In this document: positions 1 through 8,385 of the stretch, in pieces
Layout: the number at the start of each line of letters is the position of its first letter
Numbering within the stretch: the stretch's first letter is position 1
Assembly: GCA_937911395.1 (NCBI GenBank)
Contig: CALDSI010000324.1
Location: forward strand, 1-33,553
Length of the DNA: 33,553 nucleotides
Origin: an uncultured Labrenzia sp.
Lineage (GTDB): Bacteria; Pseudomonadota; Alphaproteobacteria; Rhizobiales; Stappiaceae
Reading direction: 5' to 3'
Translations under genes and position numbers: made by a program
Notes under the pieces: generated by a model
Database searches by the model: none
Seen by the model: only the letters and a program-made list of their open reading frames with translations
What the model was told of the DNA's origin: nothing

Positions 1-122
1 GTGAGGTCTCGGCATACCGATCTGAATTCAACGATATGCACTTCGTGCTTCAGTCATGATTTGCACACAGGACCATCCCGTGGCATGACGCGCGCAGGGA
101 CCGTTGTCTGAGTCCCGGCAAA

Positions 123-1532
123 ATGTCTGTGTTCATGTCCCAAGCCAAGTTCCTGACCGGCAACCTGTTCCGTCATGTGACCGTGATGTCGCTCACATCG
201 TCCGTTGGATTGATGGCCATCTTCGCCGTTGATTTCGTCGATATGATTTTCATCTCGATGCTTGGCAAGGATGAGCTGGCGGCGGCAATCGGCTATGCGG
301 GTGCAATCCTGTTCTTCACCACATCCTTCAACATCGGTGTTGCGATTGCAGCCGGTGCTTTGGTGGCCCGGGCGCTCGGCGAGGGAGACAAGGAACATGC
401 GCGCAGCAGGGCATCCGCGGCGCGCGGCTGGGGCGTCCTCTTTTGTATTGCGTTTGCGACCCTGGGCTGGGTCGGGCTGGATTTTCTGGTCAGCCTGATT
501 GGCGCGACCGGCGCGACCCACGGACTTGCCGTTGATTATCTGTCGATCATTGTTCCGACATTGCCCTTTCTGCTCTTGGGCATGGCAGGGGGCGCCATCC
601 TGAGGGCCCACGGGGACGCCCGGCGCGCAATGTCCTGTACAATCATTGCCGGGTTGGTCAATGCGGTGCTGGATCCGATCCTCATCTTTGGCTTTGGTCT
701 GGAGTTGACCGGCGCCGCCCTTGCAAGCGCAGCATCCCGTATCGCGCTTGCTGTCTTCGCCATCTGGCCGATCTTTCAGTACTACGGCGGTTTGAGCCTA
801 CCGGGAAAATCCGCTTTCATGAAAGCTTTGCCGCCCATTGCCGCCATCGCCGTTCCGGCAATTCTGACCCAATTGGCAACACCAGTCGGTCAGGCGTTTG
901 TCACCCGCTCGATGGCGGAGTTCGGTGAAGATGCAGTTGCCGGAATGGCTGTCGTTGCCCGGATGAGCCCGCTTGCCTTCGCCACGATTTTTGCGCTTTC
1001 GGGTGCCGTTGGGCCGATCGTCGGGCAGAATTATGGAGCAGGGGCCTACACAAGGGTTCGCACCGTCTTGCGGGATGCGCTTTTGTTCACGGCCCTAGTG
1101 GTTGCGTTCGCCGCCTTGGTGCTTTTCCTTTTAAGAGAGCCGATCGCCGCCCTGTTTCAGGTACAGGGCGTGGCCCTGACGCTGATCTATCTCTTCTGCG
1201 GCCCTTTGGCTCTGGCATTCTTCTTCAATGGCGCTCTCTTCGTCTCCAACGCATTCTTCAACAATTTGGGGCGTCCGTTCTATTCGACCTGGATGAACTG
1301 GGGCCGTCATACGCTTGGCACCATCCCGCTCGTCATGATTTGTGGATCGATCTGGGGAGCTCCCGGGGTGCTGATCGGTCAGGCCGCAGGCGGTGTGATT
1401 TTTGGCGTTGCGGCCATCTTCCTGGTGCGCTCGGTGATCCGGTCGGTCGAGACCGGGGACGGCAGACCCGCAGGACCAAGCATATTCCAGCGTCAGGCCC
1501 GCCAGGTCATTCTCTTTTTCAACCGCCGCTAA
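123..1532 (+). CDS. MATE family multidrug/sodium antiporter
   Basis: A 469-residue inner-membrane protein of the MATE (NorM/DinF-like) family, expected to export cationic drugs or metabolites in exchange for Na+ or H+. Hydrophobic segments run along the whole length, about 12 in number, with the family's two-fold repeat. The first half has the typical charged cytoplasmic loop after GALVARALGEGD (around residues 78-89). The second half has the matching GPIVGQNYGAG (around 298-308), a strong MATE signature. The length fits the family (about 440-480). The start at 123 has no clear Shine-Dalgarno; an in-frame ATG four codons on (135) is an alternative. It is convergent with the MerR gene, whose stop lies 17 bp away. 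The exported substrate cannot be read from the sequence. Confidence 0.9.
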   Translation: MSVFMSQAKFLTGNLFRHVTVMSLTSSVGLMAIFAVDFVDMIFISMLGKDELAAAIGYAGAILFFTTSFNIGVAIAAGALVARALGEGDKEHARSRASAARGWGVLFCIAFATLGWVGLDFLVSLIGATGATHGLAVDYLSIIVPTLPFLLLGMAGGAILRAHGDARRAMSCTIIAGLVNAVLDPILIFGFGLELTGAALASAASRIALAVFAIWPIFQYYGGLSLPGKSAFMKALPPIAAIAVPAILTQLATPVGQAFVTRSMAEFGEDAVAGMAVVARMSPLAFATIFALSGAVGPIVGQNYGAGAYTRVRTVLRDALLFTALVVAFAALVLFLLREPIAALFQVQGVALTLIYLFCGPLALAFFFNGALFVSNAFFNNLGRPFYSTWMNWGRHTLGTIPLVMICGSIWGAPGVLIGQAAGGVIFGVAAIFLVRSVIRSVETGDGRPAGPSIFQRQARQVILFFNRR

Positions 1533-1549
1533 GCCACTACCTGAAGAGT

Positions 1550-1966
1550 TCAGAACTTGCTGGGTTTCACAGCGCTCCTTCGGGCACTGATCCGGATGAG
1601 TTTTTGAAACTTCGGGCATTCTATGTGACGGGGCGCGGGGCAGTCGGCGACGTGCCGGATCATATCCCGCAAGGATGTCATCCGGGCGATCTGATCATCG
1701 AGGTCGTCCGCCTTTGTGCGCAAGACCGGGCGGGAGAGGGACGGGCGGCCGTCCGGTCCGAACATGCCCTTGATTTCCTCCAGTGAAAAACCGGCGGCTT
1801 TGCCGAGCCGGATGACGGCCAGCTGATCGAGGACTTCCGGTCCGAACAGCCGTTTCAGGCCACGCCTGCCAGCGGAATGGATCAGACCCTTTTCCTCATA
1901 GTGGCGCAGCGCTGATGCGGCGACCCCGGATTGGCGCGCAACTTCCGAAATATCGAGTAATTTCAT
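1550..1966 (-). CDS. MerR family transcriptional regulator (SoxR-like, no Fe-S motif)
   Basis: A 138-residue one-component regulator. Residues 1-70 form the MerR winged helix-turn-helix (ISEVARQSGVAASALRHYEEKGLI, then a wing and FSLEEIKGMF). Residues 75-107 form the dimerisation helix, and a short effector tail follows. The overall pattern, including the spacing DDQIARMTSLRDMI, resembles SoxR. The four-cysteine cluster motif of SoxR is absent; only two cysteines (C109 and C117, within CPAPRHIEC) remain. It is transcribed divergently from the MFS exporter, and the intervening promoter carries a SoxR-box-like palindrome, so it probably controls that exporter and itself. The effector is unknown; the paired cysteines could sense a metal, a thiol oxidant or an electrophile, which is inference. 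Confidence 0.88.
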   Translation of the reverse strand: MKLLDISEVARQSGVAASALRHYEEKGLIHSAGRRGLKRLFGPEVLDQLAVIRLGKAAGFSLEEIKGMFGPDGRPSLSRPVLRTKADDLDDQIARMTSLRDMIRHVADCPAPRHIECPKFQKLIRISARRSAVKPSKF

Positions 1967-1969
1967 CTC

Positions 1970-2000
1970 TTGACCTTAAGTCGACTTGAACTTGTAGGCT
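1970..2000 (+). promoter_or_regulatory. MerR-type promoter and operator for the MFS exporter
   Basis: A -35 TTGACC (1970-1975) and -10 TAGGCT (1995-2000) are separated by 19 bp, the long spacer typical of MerR-activated promoters. An 18-bp near-palindrome, CCTTAAGTCGACTTGAAC (1974-1991), sits in the spacer; its core AAGTCGACTT (1978-1987) is a perfect palindrome. It closely resembles the E. coli SoxR box CCTCAAGTTAACTTGAGG. Transcription would begin near 2007, about 30 nt before the exporter ATG. Confidence 0.75.
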
Positions 2001-2035
2001 GCAGCCAACTCAGTCGTCATGCAAGAGGATTTTAC

Positions 2036-3304
2036 ATGACTTATCAAAATGGCCGGCCGGAAACGTCGCTTTGGCGCGATGCAACCGCATTGGCGCTGCT
2101 TCTGACAGCTTCCTTGAAAATCATGGCGAATGCCACGATCAGCCCTGCCTTGCCTGCGCTGGAAGCCAGTTTTTCAGGCGAGCCGGGCGCAGCTTATCTG
2201 GTCCGCTTTCTGGTTTCGGCGCCGTCCTTGACCGTGGTTCTGGTTGCACCGCTTGCAGGGCTTGCGATTGACCGTTTCGGGCGAAGCTGGCTGCTGATGG
2301 CCGGTGTTTTGATGTTCGCACTGTCAGGCAGTGCCGGCGCTTATCTGAACGATCTGACAGCTATACTTATGAGCCGTTTGCTGCTTGGGGTCGCGCTTGC
2401 TTTTACAATGACCGCGCAGGTCGCCCTCGCAGGGGATTTGTTTCAGGGCAACCGCCGCAGTGCCTTTATGGGCGGGCAGGTTGTTGCGATCAATTTCGGC
2501 GGGTTTTTGTTTATCGGCGGAGCCGGTCTGTTGGCCGGCGTTTCTCCGCGGTTGCCCTTTTTGATTTATGCGTTGCCTCTTCTTCTTCTGCCGTTGCTCT
2601 GGCCGGTTATGAAACAGGAGTATCGGTACCGGAAAACCGCACCTGACGTGGCCTCACCATTGGAGAGTGGGGCATCCGAAGCTTCAGCGGCGCAAGCCGG
2701 ATCGTGGCTGGTTTATGCTTTTGGGCTTGCCGGTCTTTCAATGGTGACTGTGATGATCTTTTTTCTGATGCCCAGCCAATTGCCGTTTTATCTTGAAGCA
2801 TCAGGATTTGACGGGGCGACCGGCACAGCCCTCGGGCTCGGTGCCTTGACCCTGTCGGGTGCTTTCACTGCCTTGAAGTTTGCAGCGATCCGCGGCCGTC
2901 TCGGTCTCCCAGGCACGTTTTCGGCAGGTTTTCTCATCATGGGATGTGGGTTCGCCACGCTTGCGATGTATCCAGCGTGGGAGTTCATCATTCCGGGCTG
3001 CGCACTGATCGGCGTTGGCTATGCGTTTGTCCAGCCGGCGTTGTTCCTTGCCGCACTTGATATTGCACCGGCCGCCCGGCGCGGAACCGTTTCCGGCATG
3101 ATCACAACATCCATGTTCCTGGGGCAGATCGTGTCGCCATTTGTGTTTACTCCGGCACTCAAGAGTTATGGATTTGTGGCGGTATACGGCGCCAGCGGGG
3201 TAGTCTTTGTTGTCTTCGCGTCTTTGGCACTGGCGGTAAGATTTTTCAAACCCACAAGGATGACTGTGCCCTCAGAGCCTAGTTTGGAAAAACCAGCACT
3301 TTGA
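2036..3304 (+). CDS. MFS transporter (probable drug exporter)
   Basis: A 422-residue major facilitator superfamily protein, probably a proton-driven exporter in the inner membrane. About 12 hydrophobic segments are visible, with motif A residues DRFGR at 79-83 between TM2 and TM3 and a polar central loop near residues 195-225. The ATG at 2036 is chosen because AGAGGA (2024-2029) lies 6 nt upstream. The open frame reaches back to a TTG at 1970, but that codon is the promoter -35 element, so the longer form is unlikely. It lies divergent to the MerR regulator under a MerR-type promoter, which suggests inducible efflux of whatever the regulator senses. Its 3' end overlaps the convergent HlyD gene by 26 bp. 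Substrate unknown. Confidence 0.88.
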   Translation: MTYQNGRPETSLWRDATALALLLTASLKIMANATISPALPALEASFSGEPGAAYLVRFLVSAPSLTVVLVAPLAGLAIDRFGRSWLLMAGVLMFALSGSAGAYLNDLTAILMSRLLLGVALAFTMTAQVALAGDLFQGNRRSAFMGGQVVAINFGGFLFIGGAGLLAGVSPRLPFLIYALPLLLLPLLWPVMKQEYRYRKTAPDVASPLESGASEASAAQAGSWLVYAFGLAGLSMVTVMIFFLMPSQLPFYLEASGFDGATGTALGLGALTLSGAFTALKFAAIRGRLGLPGTFSAGFLIMGCGFATLAMYPAWEFIIPGCALIGVGYAFVQPALFLAALDIAPAARRGTVSGMITTSMFLGQIVSPFVFTPALKSYGFVAVYGASGVVFVVFASLALAVRFFKPTRMTVPSEPSLEKPAL

Positions 3305-4508
3305 CGGGCAAAAGCAGCGACTGGATGCGGATGACGAGTGCATTTGCAATTCCCATCCCGTCCACGATCCGAAACAGGAAGGCTGAGAATCCGGAAATTT
3401 CGCCAGACTTGATGGCCTTGTCGTGATTGGAATACGCAACGCCAATACAGCGGCTGCCGGGCGGGATGTAGTCTGCATGACCTTCAAAAACGGGCTCCAG
3501 AACAGCCAGGATCGTGCCGGGACGTGCACGGTCCTGAATATCGATCAGCTGATCTGTGGGCCGGAGCTGACCGCCTGAAATTGCATCCTGGACTTCAGAA
3601 ACAGCCATCGGGATGACCGCGAGGGGCTTCGAGGCGCAGGTGATCTCAACGATCGTGCCGACGTGGAGGATCTGAGCCGAGATTTGACCAAAGCCAGCCT
3701 GAAAGCGGCCACGTCCCGATCCCTCGGGGACAAGAATGCCGGCTGGACGCAGGATTGGATTGACGAGGTCACCCGGTTGGAGCTTGAACTGGCGGACAGT
3801 ACCGTTTGTCCCGGCAAAGACGGTCGACTTTTCGATCTCTGTTTCCGCCTGCGCAAGTGCCGCTTCGGCACTCGACTTTTGCGCCGGGAGAAGAACCCGG
3901 AGCCGGGTCTGGATCGCATCTCGTTGCGCCTTGATTGCTTCCAGCGACCCGGTCAGACCTTCGACCGACAGCCGCAGGCGCTCCAATTCCTGCTCTGTGA
4001 CCACATTTTGGTTGCGCTCAGAAAGGTGCAGGCGCCGCGTGAGATCATCCTGCGCCTGACGCAGCTGACTTTCAGAAGCAATGATGTTGCCTTCGGCTGC
4101 TGCGAGTTCCGCTTGTCCGACCAGAATTGCGGCTTCCACCTCAGCGATCCGGCGCCGCGCTGTCTCGGCTGCCGCTTGTTGCCGCTGCGTGTCGAGCCGG
4201 AAGATAGGGTCTCCGGCGCGAACATACTGATTGTCGGCAACATAGACCTCTTCGACCCGGCCGGGTCGGTCGCTGAGAATAGAGACGGTCCTGAAGAGCG
4301 AGGTGACATTCGTCGTGGTGGGGTGAAAATAGAAAATCATCGTCAGCAGACTGATCGCAAGCACGGCACAGGACGTGATGCCCCATCGCAGCTCATACCA
4401 CACTGTGAACAGGTTGATCTCATGACCAAGCCGCTTGCCCTGTTTATAGCGGCGATAAAGGTAATCCGGAAGGATCGTAATCAGGGCGCTGAAAATCAGC
4501 TCAAGCAT
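3279..4508 (-). CDS. HlyD/EmrA-like membrane fusion protein
   Basis: A 409-residue periplasmic adaptor anchored by one N-terminal membrane helix (about residues 43-61). A lipoyl-like half-motif follows (82-107, SDRPGRVEEVYVADNQYVRAGD), then a long Ala/Glu/Gln-rich coiled-coil hairpin (about 108-225), the second lipoyl half (STVFAGTNGTVRQFKLQPGD) and a beta-barrel region. This order is standard for HlyD-family adaptors. The gene overlaps the preceding small membrane protein by one base (TAATG), so the two are co-translated. A small membrane protein followed by an HlyD protein recalls the E. coli yiaW-yiaV and yibI-yibH pairs. No ABC, RND or MFS partner is in the same operon; the convergent MFS gene is not co-transcribed. 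Confidence 0.85.
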   Translation of the reverse strand: MLELIFSALITILPDYLYRRYKQGKRLGHEINLFTVWYELRWGITSCAVLAISLLTMIFYFHPTTTNVTSLFRTVSILSDRPGRVEEVYVADNQYVRAGDPIFRLDTQRQQAAAETARRRIAEVEAAILVGQAELAAAEGNIIASESQLRQAQDDLTRRLHLSERNQNVVTEQELERLRLSVEGLTGSLEAIKAQRDAIQTRLRVLLPAQKSSAEAALAQAETEIEKSTVFAGTNGTVRQFKLQPGDLVNPILRPAGILVPEGSGRGRFQAGFGQISAQILHVGTIVEITCASKPLAVIPMAVSEVQDAISGGQLRPTDQLIDIQDRARPGTILAVLEPVFEGHADYIPPGSRCIGVAYSNHDKAIKSGEISGFSAFLFRIVDGMGIANALVIRIQSLLLPVKVLVFPN

Positions 4509-4861
4509 TACCGAATCCTTCGCTTTCCGGTCCGGCCAGAGCGGAGCGATTTGACCTTAACAGGCAAAACAATCTGTGAAATTGGAATGGCGGCGAGCAA
4601 AAGGGCTGCAACCCAAAAGGCGTTGTTGAAGGTGATCAGGGACAACAGGCCGAGCAGCCCGACAATCTGGATCTGGGTCTTGCCCATGCCGGACGCCATC
4701 CGGTCCGGCCAGGCCTGAACTGTGAAATACAGCGCGCCGAACCCGACCAGCACCAGGACCATGAAGATGCTGACCGCGATAAACAGCGTGTCTGTCTGGC
4801 CCGGTGCCGTGACAAAAAACGGCAGCGGATCATGGCTAAGATTGCTCGTGATTGTGTCCAC
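4508..4861 (-). CDS. Small inner-membrane protein paired with HlyD adaptor
   Basis: A 117-residue protein with a hydrophilic N-terminus and two or three predicted membrane helices (about 27-49 and 66-100, the latter possibly two). The C-terminus is strongly basic (KVKSLRSGRTGKRRIR), consistent with a cytoplasmic tail by the positive-inside rule. The start is a GTG at 4861 preceded by AGGGG about 6 nt upstream. Its stop overlaps the HlyD start (TAATG). By position and layout it resembles the DUF3302 proteins YiaW/YibI that accompany YiaV/YibH in enterobacteria. I cannot confirm sequence homology by eye, so the family is left open. It probably supports or localises the adaptor. Confidence 0.7.
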   Translation of the reverse strand: MDTITSNLSHDPLPFFVTAPGQTDTLFIAVSIFMVLVLVGFGALYFTVQAWPDRMASGMGKTQIQIVGLLGLLSLITFNNAFWVAALLLAAIPISQIVLPVKVKSLRSGRTGKRRIR

Positions 4862-4935
4862 AACATCCCCTACAAAGCAGAGACTTTTTCTTAGTAGACA
4901 AAGTCAGAGCCTTGTCGGCAATACGTAATTTTGCG

Positions 4936-6264
4936 TTAGAGGCTGGCTGCGTCGAGGTCAGCAGGTTTCTGCGGAACCCCAGCGACATAGGTCTCCATTA
5001 CGGACCGGTCATCTCCAAGGGTTTGCAAAACGAACAGCTCTTCGGACAGCGTTTCAGCTGTTTCCATCCGTAAGGCCATTGGGCGTGTGGCTCTGGCGTT
5101 CAGAACGACAATGTCCGCGTCGGTGCCAACGTCGAGCGAGCCGATCTTTTCAGAGAGTGAAAGCGCCTTCGCGTTGCCAAGCGTTGCCCAATAGAAGGTT
5201 TCAAGCGGATGTAGGCGCTGGCGCTGCAATTGCAGGACCTTGTAGCCTTCATCCAGGGTGCGCAGCATGGAATAGCTCGTCCCGCCGCCAATGTCGGTTG
5301 CGATTGAGGTCCGGATACCGGCCGTTTCTGTCCGTTTTTTGTCGAACAGACCGCTGCCCAGGAACAGATTGGAGGTTGGACAGAACACTGCGACAGAGCC
5401 GGTTTCACGCATCACGCCCAGTTCCCTGTCATTCATGTGGATGCAATGGCCCAGCAGTGTTTTTGACCCCAGCAGTCCGAACTCTTCATAGACACCCAAA
5501 TAGTCTTGGGCGTCCGGGTAGAGCTCCTTAGTGAAGACAATCTCGTTGTGGTTCTCATTGATGTGGGTCTGCAGATGGCAGTTCGGATACTCCTTCAGGA
5601 GCGTGCCGGCAGCTTCAAGCTGCTGGGGCGTCGAAGTGATCGCAAACCGCGGCGTGATGACGTAACGCGCGCGGCCTTTGCCGTGCCATTTGTCCAAAAG
5701 TGCCTTGCTGTCTGTGTAGGCGCTTTCGGCAGTGTCGCAGAGGGCTTCCGGAGCATTCCGGTCCATCATCGTCTTGCCGCCGAGCATCAGCATACCCCGG
5801 CGGGCGGCTTCCTCGAAATACGCCTCGACCGAATTGGGATGACTGGAACAGTAGGCGACTGCCGTCGTCGTGCCGTTTGAAAGCAAACAGTCGTAGAACC
5901 CTCTTGCGATCCGGTCACCGTGCGCCTTGTCGGCGAATTTTTGCTCCGCAGGGAAGGTATAGTCGTTCAGCCAGTCGAGAAGCTGGTCCGCCCAGGAGGC
6001 GATGACCTGAACCTGCGGAAAATGCAAATGCGTGTCGATAAAACCGGGCATCAACAAATGCGGCCGGTGGTCGATTTCGTCAAATGGCTCTGATGCTGCG
6101 GCTTTTACGTCGGCATACGACCCGCGCGCCTTGATTACTCCATTTGATATCAGGAGCGCGCCATTGCTTTCATAGGTATAGGAAGATGTGTCCTCAGGGC
6201 CCTTTGGCGCGGAGGTGAAGGTCAGCAGTCTGCCGCGCAATAGTGTTGCCGTTGTGTCTGCCAA
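4936..6264 (-). CDS. guaD: Guanine deaminase
   Basis: A 442-residue cytosolic amidohydrolase that converts guanine to xanthine and ammonia in purine salvage and catabolism. Metal and catalytic residues are visible: H79 and H81 (PGFIDTHLHFPQ), H234 with E237 (QTHINEN), H273 (GHCIHMN) and D324 (ATDIGGGTS). The PGFIDTHLHFPQ and QTHINENxxE blocks are characteristic of guanine deaminase within the amidohydrolase superfamily. The length fits the bacterial enzyme. It is transcribed away from the agmatinase gene, with 253 bp between them. No xanthine dehydrogenase or urate genes are in the window, so it stands alone here. Confidence 0.93.
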   Translation of the reverse strand: MADTTATLLRGRLLTFTSAPKGPEDTSSYTYESNGALLISNGVIKARGSYADVKAAASEPFDEIDHRPHLLMPGFIDTHLHFPQVQVIASWADQLLDWLNDYTFPAEQKFADKAHGDRIARGFYDCLLSNGTTTAVAYCSSHPNSVEAYFEEAARRGMLMLGGKTMMDRNAPEALCDTAESAYTDSKALLDKWHGKGRARYVITPRFAITSTPQQLEAAGTLLKEYPNCHLQTHINENHNEIVFTKELYPDAQDYLGVYEEFGLLGSKTLLGHCIHMNDRELGVMRETGSVAVFCPTSNLFLGSGLFDKKRTETAGIRTSIATDIGGGTSYSMLRTLDEGYKVLQLQRQRLHPLETFYWATLGNAKALSLSEKIGSLDVGTDADIVVLNARATRPMALRMETAETLSEELFVLQTLGDDRSVMETYVAGVPQKPADLDAASL

Positions 6265-6517
6265 ATGTCTATGTCCCTGAAATCATGCTGCCGGAGCCCG
6301 CCGTGCGAGGCAAGGCCTTTTAAACGGGATCCGGGAGAGCGGCAACGCGGGATCCATTCAGAAATTCAAGAAAGACCTCCATGAGAAGGCAGCCGAAATG
6401 GCATTCCAGCTTTGACGGTAAGTTGCAAATCTCTTCAGTGGTCGGGTCTGAATGAATGCTTGAGGTTGTGGATAGACTGCGTTTAAGTGCCTGCAGTTCT
6501 TTTGATAAAGGTGCCCC

Positions 6518-7471
6518 ATGGCTGTTGATTTGCCCCGTCAGACCGACAACGCGTTCCTTGGTGATTCCCTGAAAGGAGGGTCGCATGAGCCGACATATGG
6601 CGGCGTCTTGTCTTTCATGCGCCGGCGCTACAGCCGCGATTTGACGGGGGTCGATCTGGCGGTTTGGGGCATTCCGTTTGACGCTTCCGTCTCAAACCGG
6701 CCTGGTGCTCGTTTCGGGCCTCAGGGCGTGCGCCGAGCATCGGCTATTTTTGATGGGGACCCGCAATACCCCTTCGAGTTTGATCCGTTCGAAACGCTGT
6801 CCTGTGTCGACTATGGGGATTGCGTCTTTGACTATGGCTACAACCGGGACATCCCAGGCCACATCGAAGCTCAGGCGCGAGAAATCCTGCAGAGCGGCAC
6901 GCATCTCTTTTCCATTGGAGGCGATCACTTCGTCACTTATCCCTTGCTGAAGGCGCATGTTGAAAAGCACGGACCGTTGGCCCTCGTTCAGTTTGACGCG
7001 CATCAGGACACCTGGGATGACAAGGGAGACCGGATCGATCATGGCACTTTTGTCGGCCGTGCAGTTCGAGAAGGCCTGATTGACCCGGATAAATCAATTC
7101 AGATTGGCATTCGCACGCATGCGCCTGAGACCTGTGGTCTCGAAATTCTTTACGGCGAAGAAGTGGAACTGCTTGGTGTCAATGGCGTGGTCGAACTGGT
7201 GAAAGACCGGGTCGGTGATGCCAAGGCGTATATGACGTTCGACATTGATTGTCTTGATCCCGCTTTCGCGCCAGGGACCGGAACGCCAGATGCAGGCGGT
7301 CTCACAAGCCGGGAAGCGTTGATGATTCTGCGTCGGCTGGGTGATCTGAATTTTGTAGGCGGGGATGTTGTCGAAGTCGCGCCAGCCTATGATCATGCCG
7401 ACATCACATCAATTGCTGGCGCAAGCGTGGCGCTGATGTATATCGGATTGATTGCGGAAAGGCAGCGTTAG
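6518..7471 (+). CDS. speB: Agmatinase
   Basis: A 317-residue ureohydrolase expected to hydrolyse agmatine to putrescine and urea. All six dimanganese ligands of the arginase fold are present: H137 (GGDHF), D160, H162 and D164 (FDAHQD), and D242 and D244 (TFDIDCLDP). The stretch DIDCLDPAFAPGTGTP and the surrounding sequence closely follow E. coli SpeB, which favours agmatinase over arginase. A guanidinobutyrase or related guanidino-acid hydrolase cannot be excluded, because the family is often mis-assigned. The ATG at 6518 has only a weak AAGG-like site about 8 nt upstream. A weak candidate promoter is TTGAGG (6460-6465), 17 bp, TTAAGT (6483-6488). The stop codon overlaps that of the convergent membrane-protein gene. 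Confidence 0.9.
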   Translation: MAVDLPRQTDNAFLGDSLKGGSHEPTYGGVLSFMRRRYSRDLTGVDLAVWGIPFDASVSNRPGARFGPQGVRRASAIFDGDPQYPFEFDPFETLSCVDYGDCVFDYGYNRDIPGHIEAQAREILQSGTHLFSIGGDHFVTYPLLKAHVEKHGPLALVQFDAHQDTWDDKGDRIDHGTFVGRAVREGLIDPDKSIQIGIRTHAPETCGLEILYGEEVELLGVNGVVELVKDRVGDAKAYMTFDIDCLDPAFAPGTGTPDAGGLTSREALMILRRLGDLNFVGGDVVEVAPAYDHADITSIAGASVALMYIGLIAERQR

Positions 7472-8103
7472 CGGACAGCCGGTCTATGACGTTCGCGGCC
7501 GAGATCGGACGTCGTGTGCCCGTCGGATAAGCCTTTGAATGACTTTTTGTTGTCATTGGCTTTTCGTGCGTCCCAGAAGAGGTAGAGCGGATGGGACGTC
7601 TTGTTCTGACTGTAATAGGCAGACAGTTGCTTCCACAAAGCGTACTGGGTGATCATGGCCACGATCGCACCTGTGACAGTCACAAGTAGCGATAGCAACA
7701 AACCGCCCAGGATCGTGACGGCAAGCGCAGTCCAGGCGGTGAGATAAAGACCCAACATCGGTCCTTGCTGACCTTTGGTTTCTCTCAATTGATTAAGCCA
7801 GATGCGTTCGCCGTAGGCGGCCTCCCGGCATAAGCGCAGGCTGTCAGTCGGAATACACCGAGACAGGGCCACCACAACCCAACAGGTCCAAAGTGCCAGC
7901 ACAGCGGCATAAAACGGGCCAATCCAAAGCGCCGTCCAGCTTGCAGCCGCAGCACATGCAGGGACAACCATACGTGCAGCCATGACAGAGGCTCGTGCCG
8001 GGGCAGGCGAACCAGACCGCGCCGTGTAGCGCGCTGAGCCGGTTGGCCCGGCCCAGTGTACCGGTTTTCCATCATCAAAATGAAGCAGTGGCGGTGTGTG
8101 CAT
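7468..8103 (-). CDS. Hypothetical membrane protein
   Basis: A 211-residue protein that I do not recognise. It has a polar N-terminus (1-38), a hydrophobic block that could be two membrane helices (about 42-80), a cytoplasmic-looking segment with Cys, Arg and Trp residues (about 82-115), and a second hydrophobic block (about 117-155). The charged tail ends in a KANDNKK-type motif common in alphaproteobacterial proteins of unknown role. The start has no strong ribosome site; GGGGAAA lies about 13 nt upstream. It overlaps the agmatinase stop codon by 4 bp from the opposite strand. Codon use looks like that of its neighbours, so I take it as a real gene with no assigned function. Confidence 0.65.
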   Translation of the reverse strand: MHTPPLLHFDDGKPVHWAGPTGSARYTARSGSPAPARASVMAARMVVPACAAAASWTALWIGPFYAAVLALWTCWVVVALSRCIPTDSLRLCREAAYGERIWLNQLRETKGQQGPMLGLYLTAWTALAVTILGGLLLSLLVTVTGAIVAMITQYALWKQLSAYYSQNKTSHPLYLFWDARKANDNKKSFKGLSDGHTTSDLGRERHRPAVR

Positions 8104-8311
8104 GATCTGGATTTGTTTCCCCTCGTAAGAACCTATACCGCGCGCTCACCGGGTTTTGCAAACCAGGAAAAGCGAGCGGCTCGGCAAAGTTGACAATAAT
8201 CAGACAGGGCTTTGGTTCGGTTTTGCTCCCATGCGGCGTTTCTGGGGTTGGATTAACGGAAAATCAAACCAAACACACAGAGCTTGTGCGGGATTAATGC
8301 ATGTAAACGCT

Positions 8312-8339
8312 TTGGCAGTCTGGAATGTGTTACTAGGAT
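8312..8339 (+). promoter_or_regulatory. Candidate sigma70 promoter of the GGDEF-EAL gene
   Basis: TTGGCA (8312-8317) and TAGGAT (8334-8339) are separated by 16 bp, about 45 bp upstream of the ATG at 8386. This is pattern matching only. The rest of the 282-bp gap from 8104 to 8385 shows no other feature I can support. Confidence 0.35.
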
Positions 8340-8385
8340 GGTCTGCAAGAAAAAGTGATAAGCAGATGCGGTTGAAGGCGGATCC

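Noticed and set aside
6320-6586. A minus-strand 88-codon frame across the guaD/speB gap
   Set aside because: It overlaps the speB start, has no ribosome site or recognisable motif, and fits chance in a short intergenic stretch.
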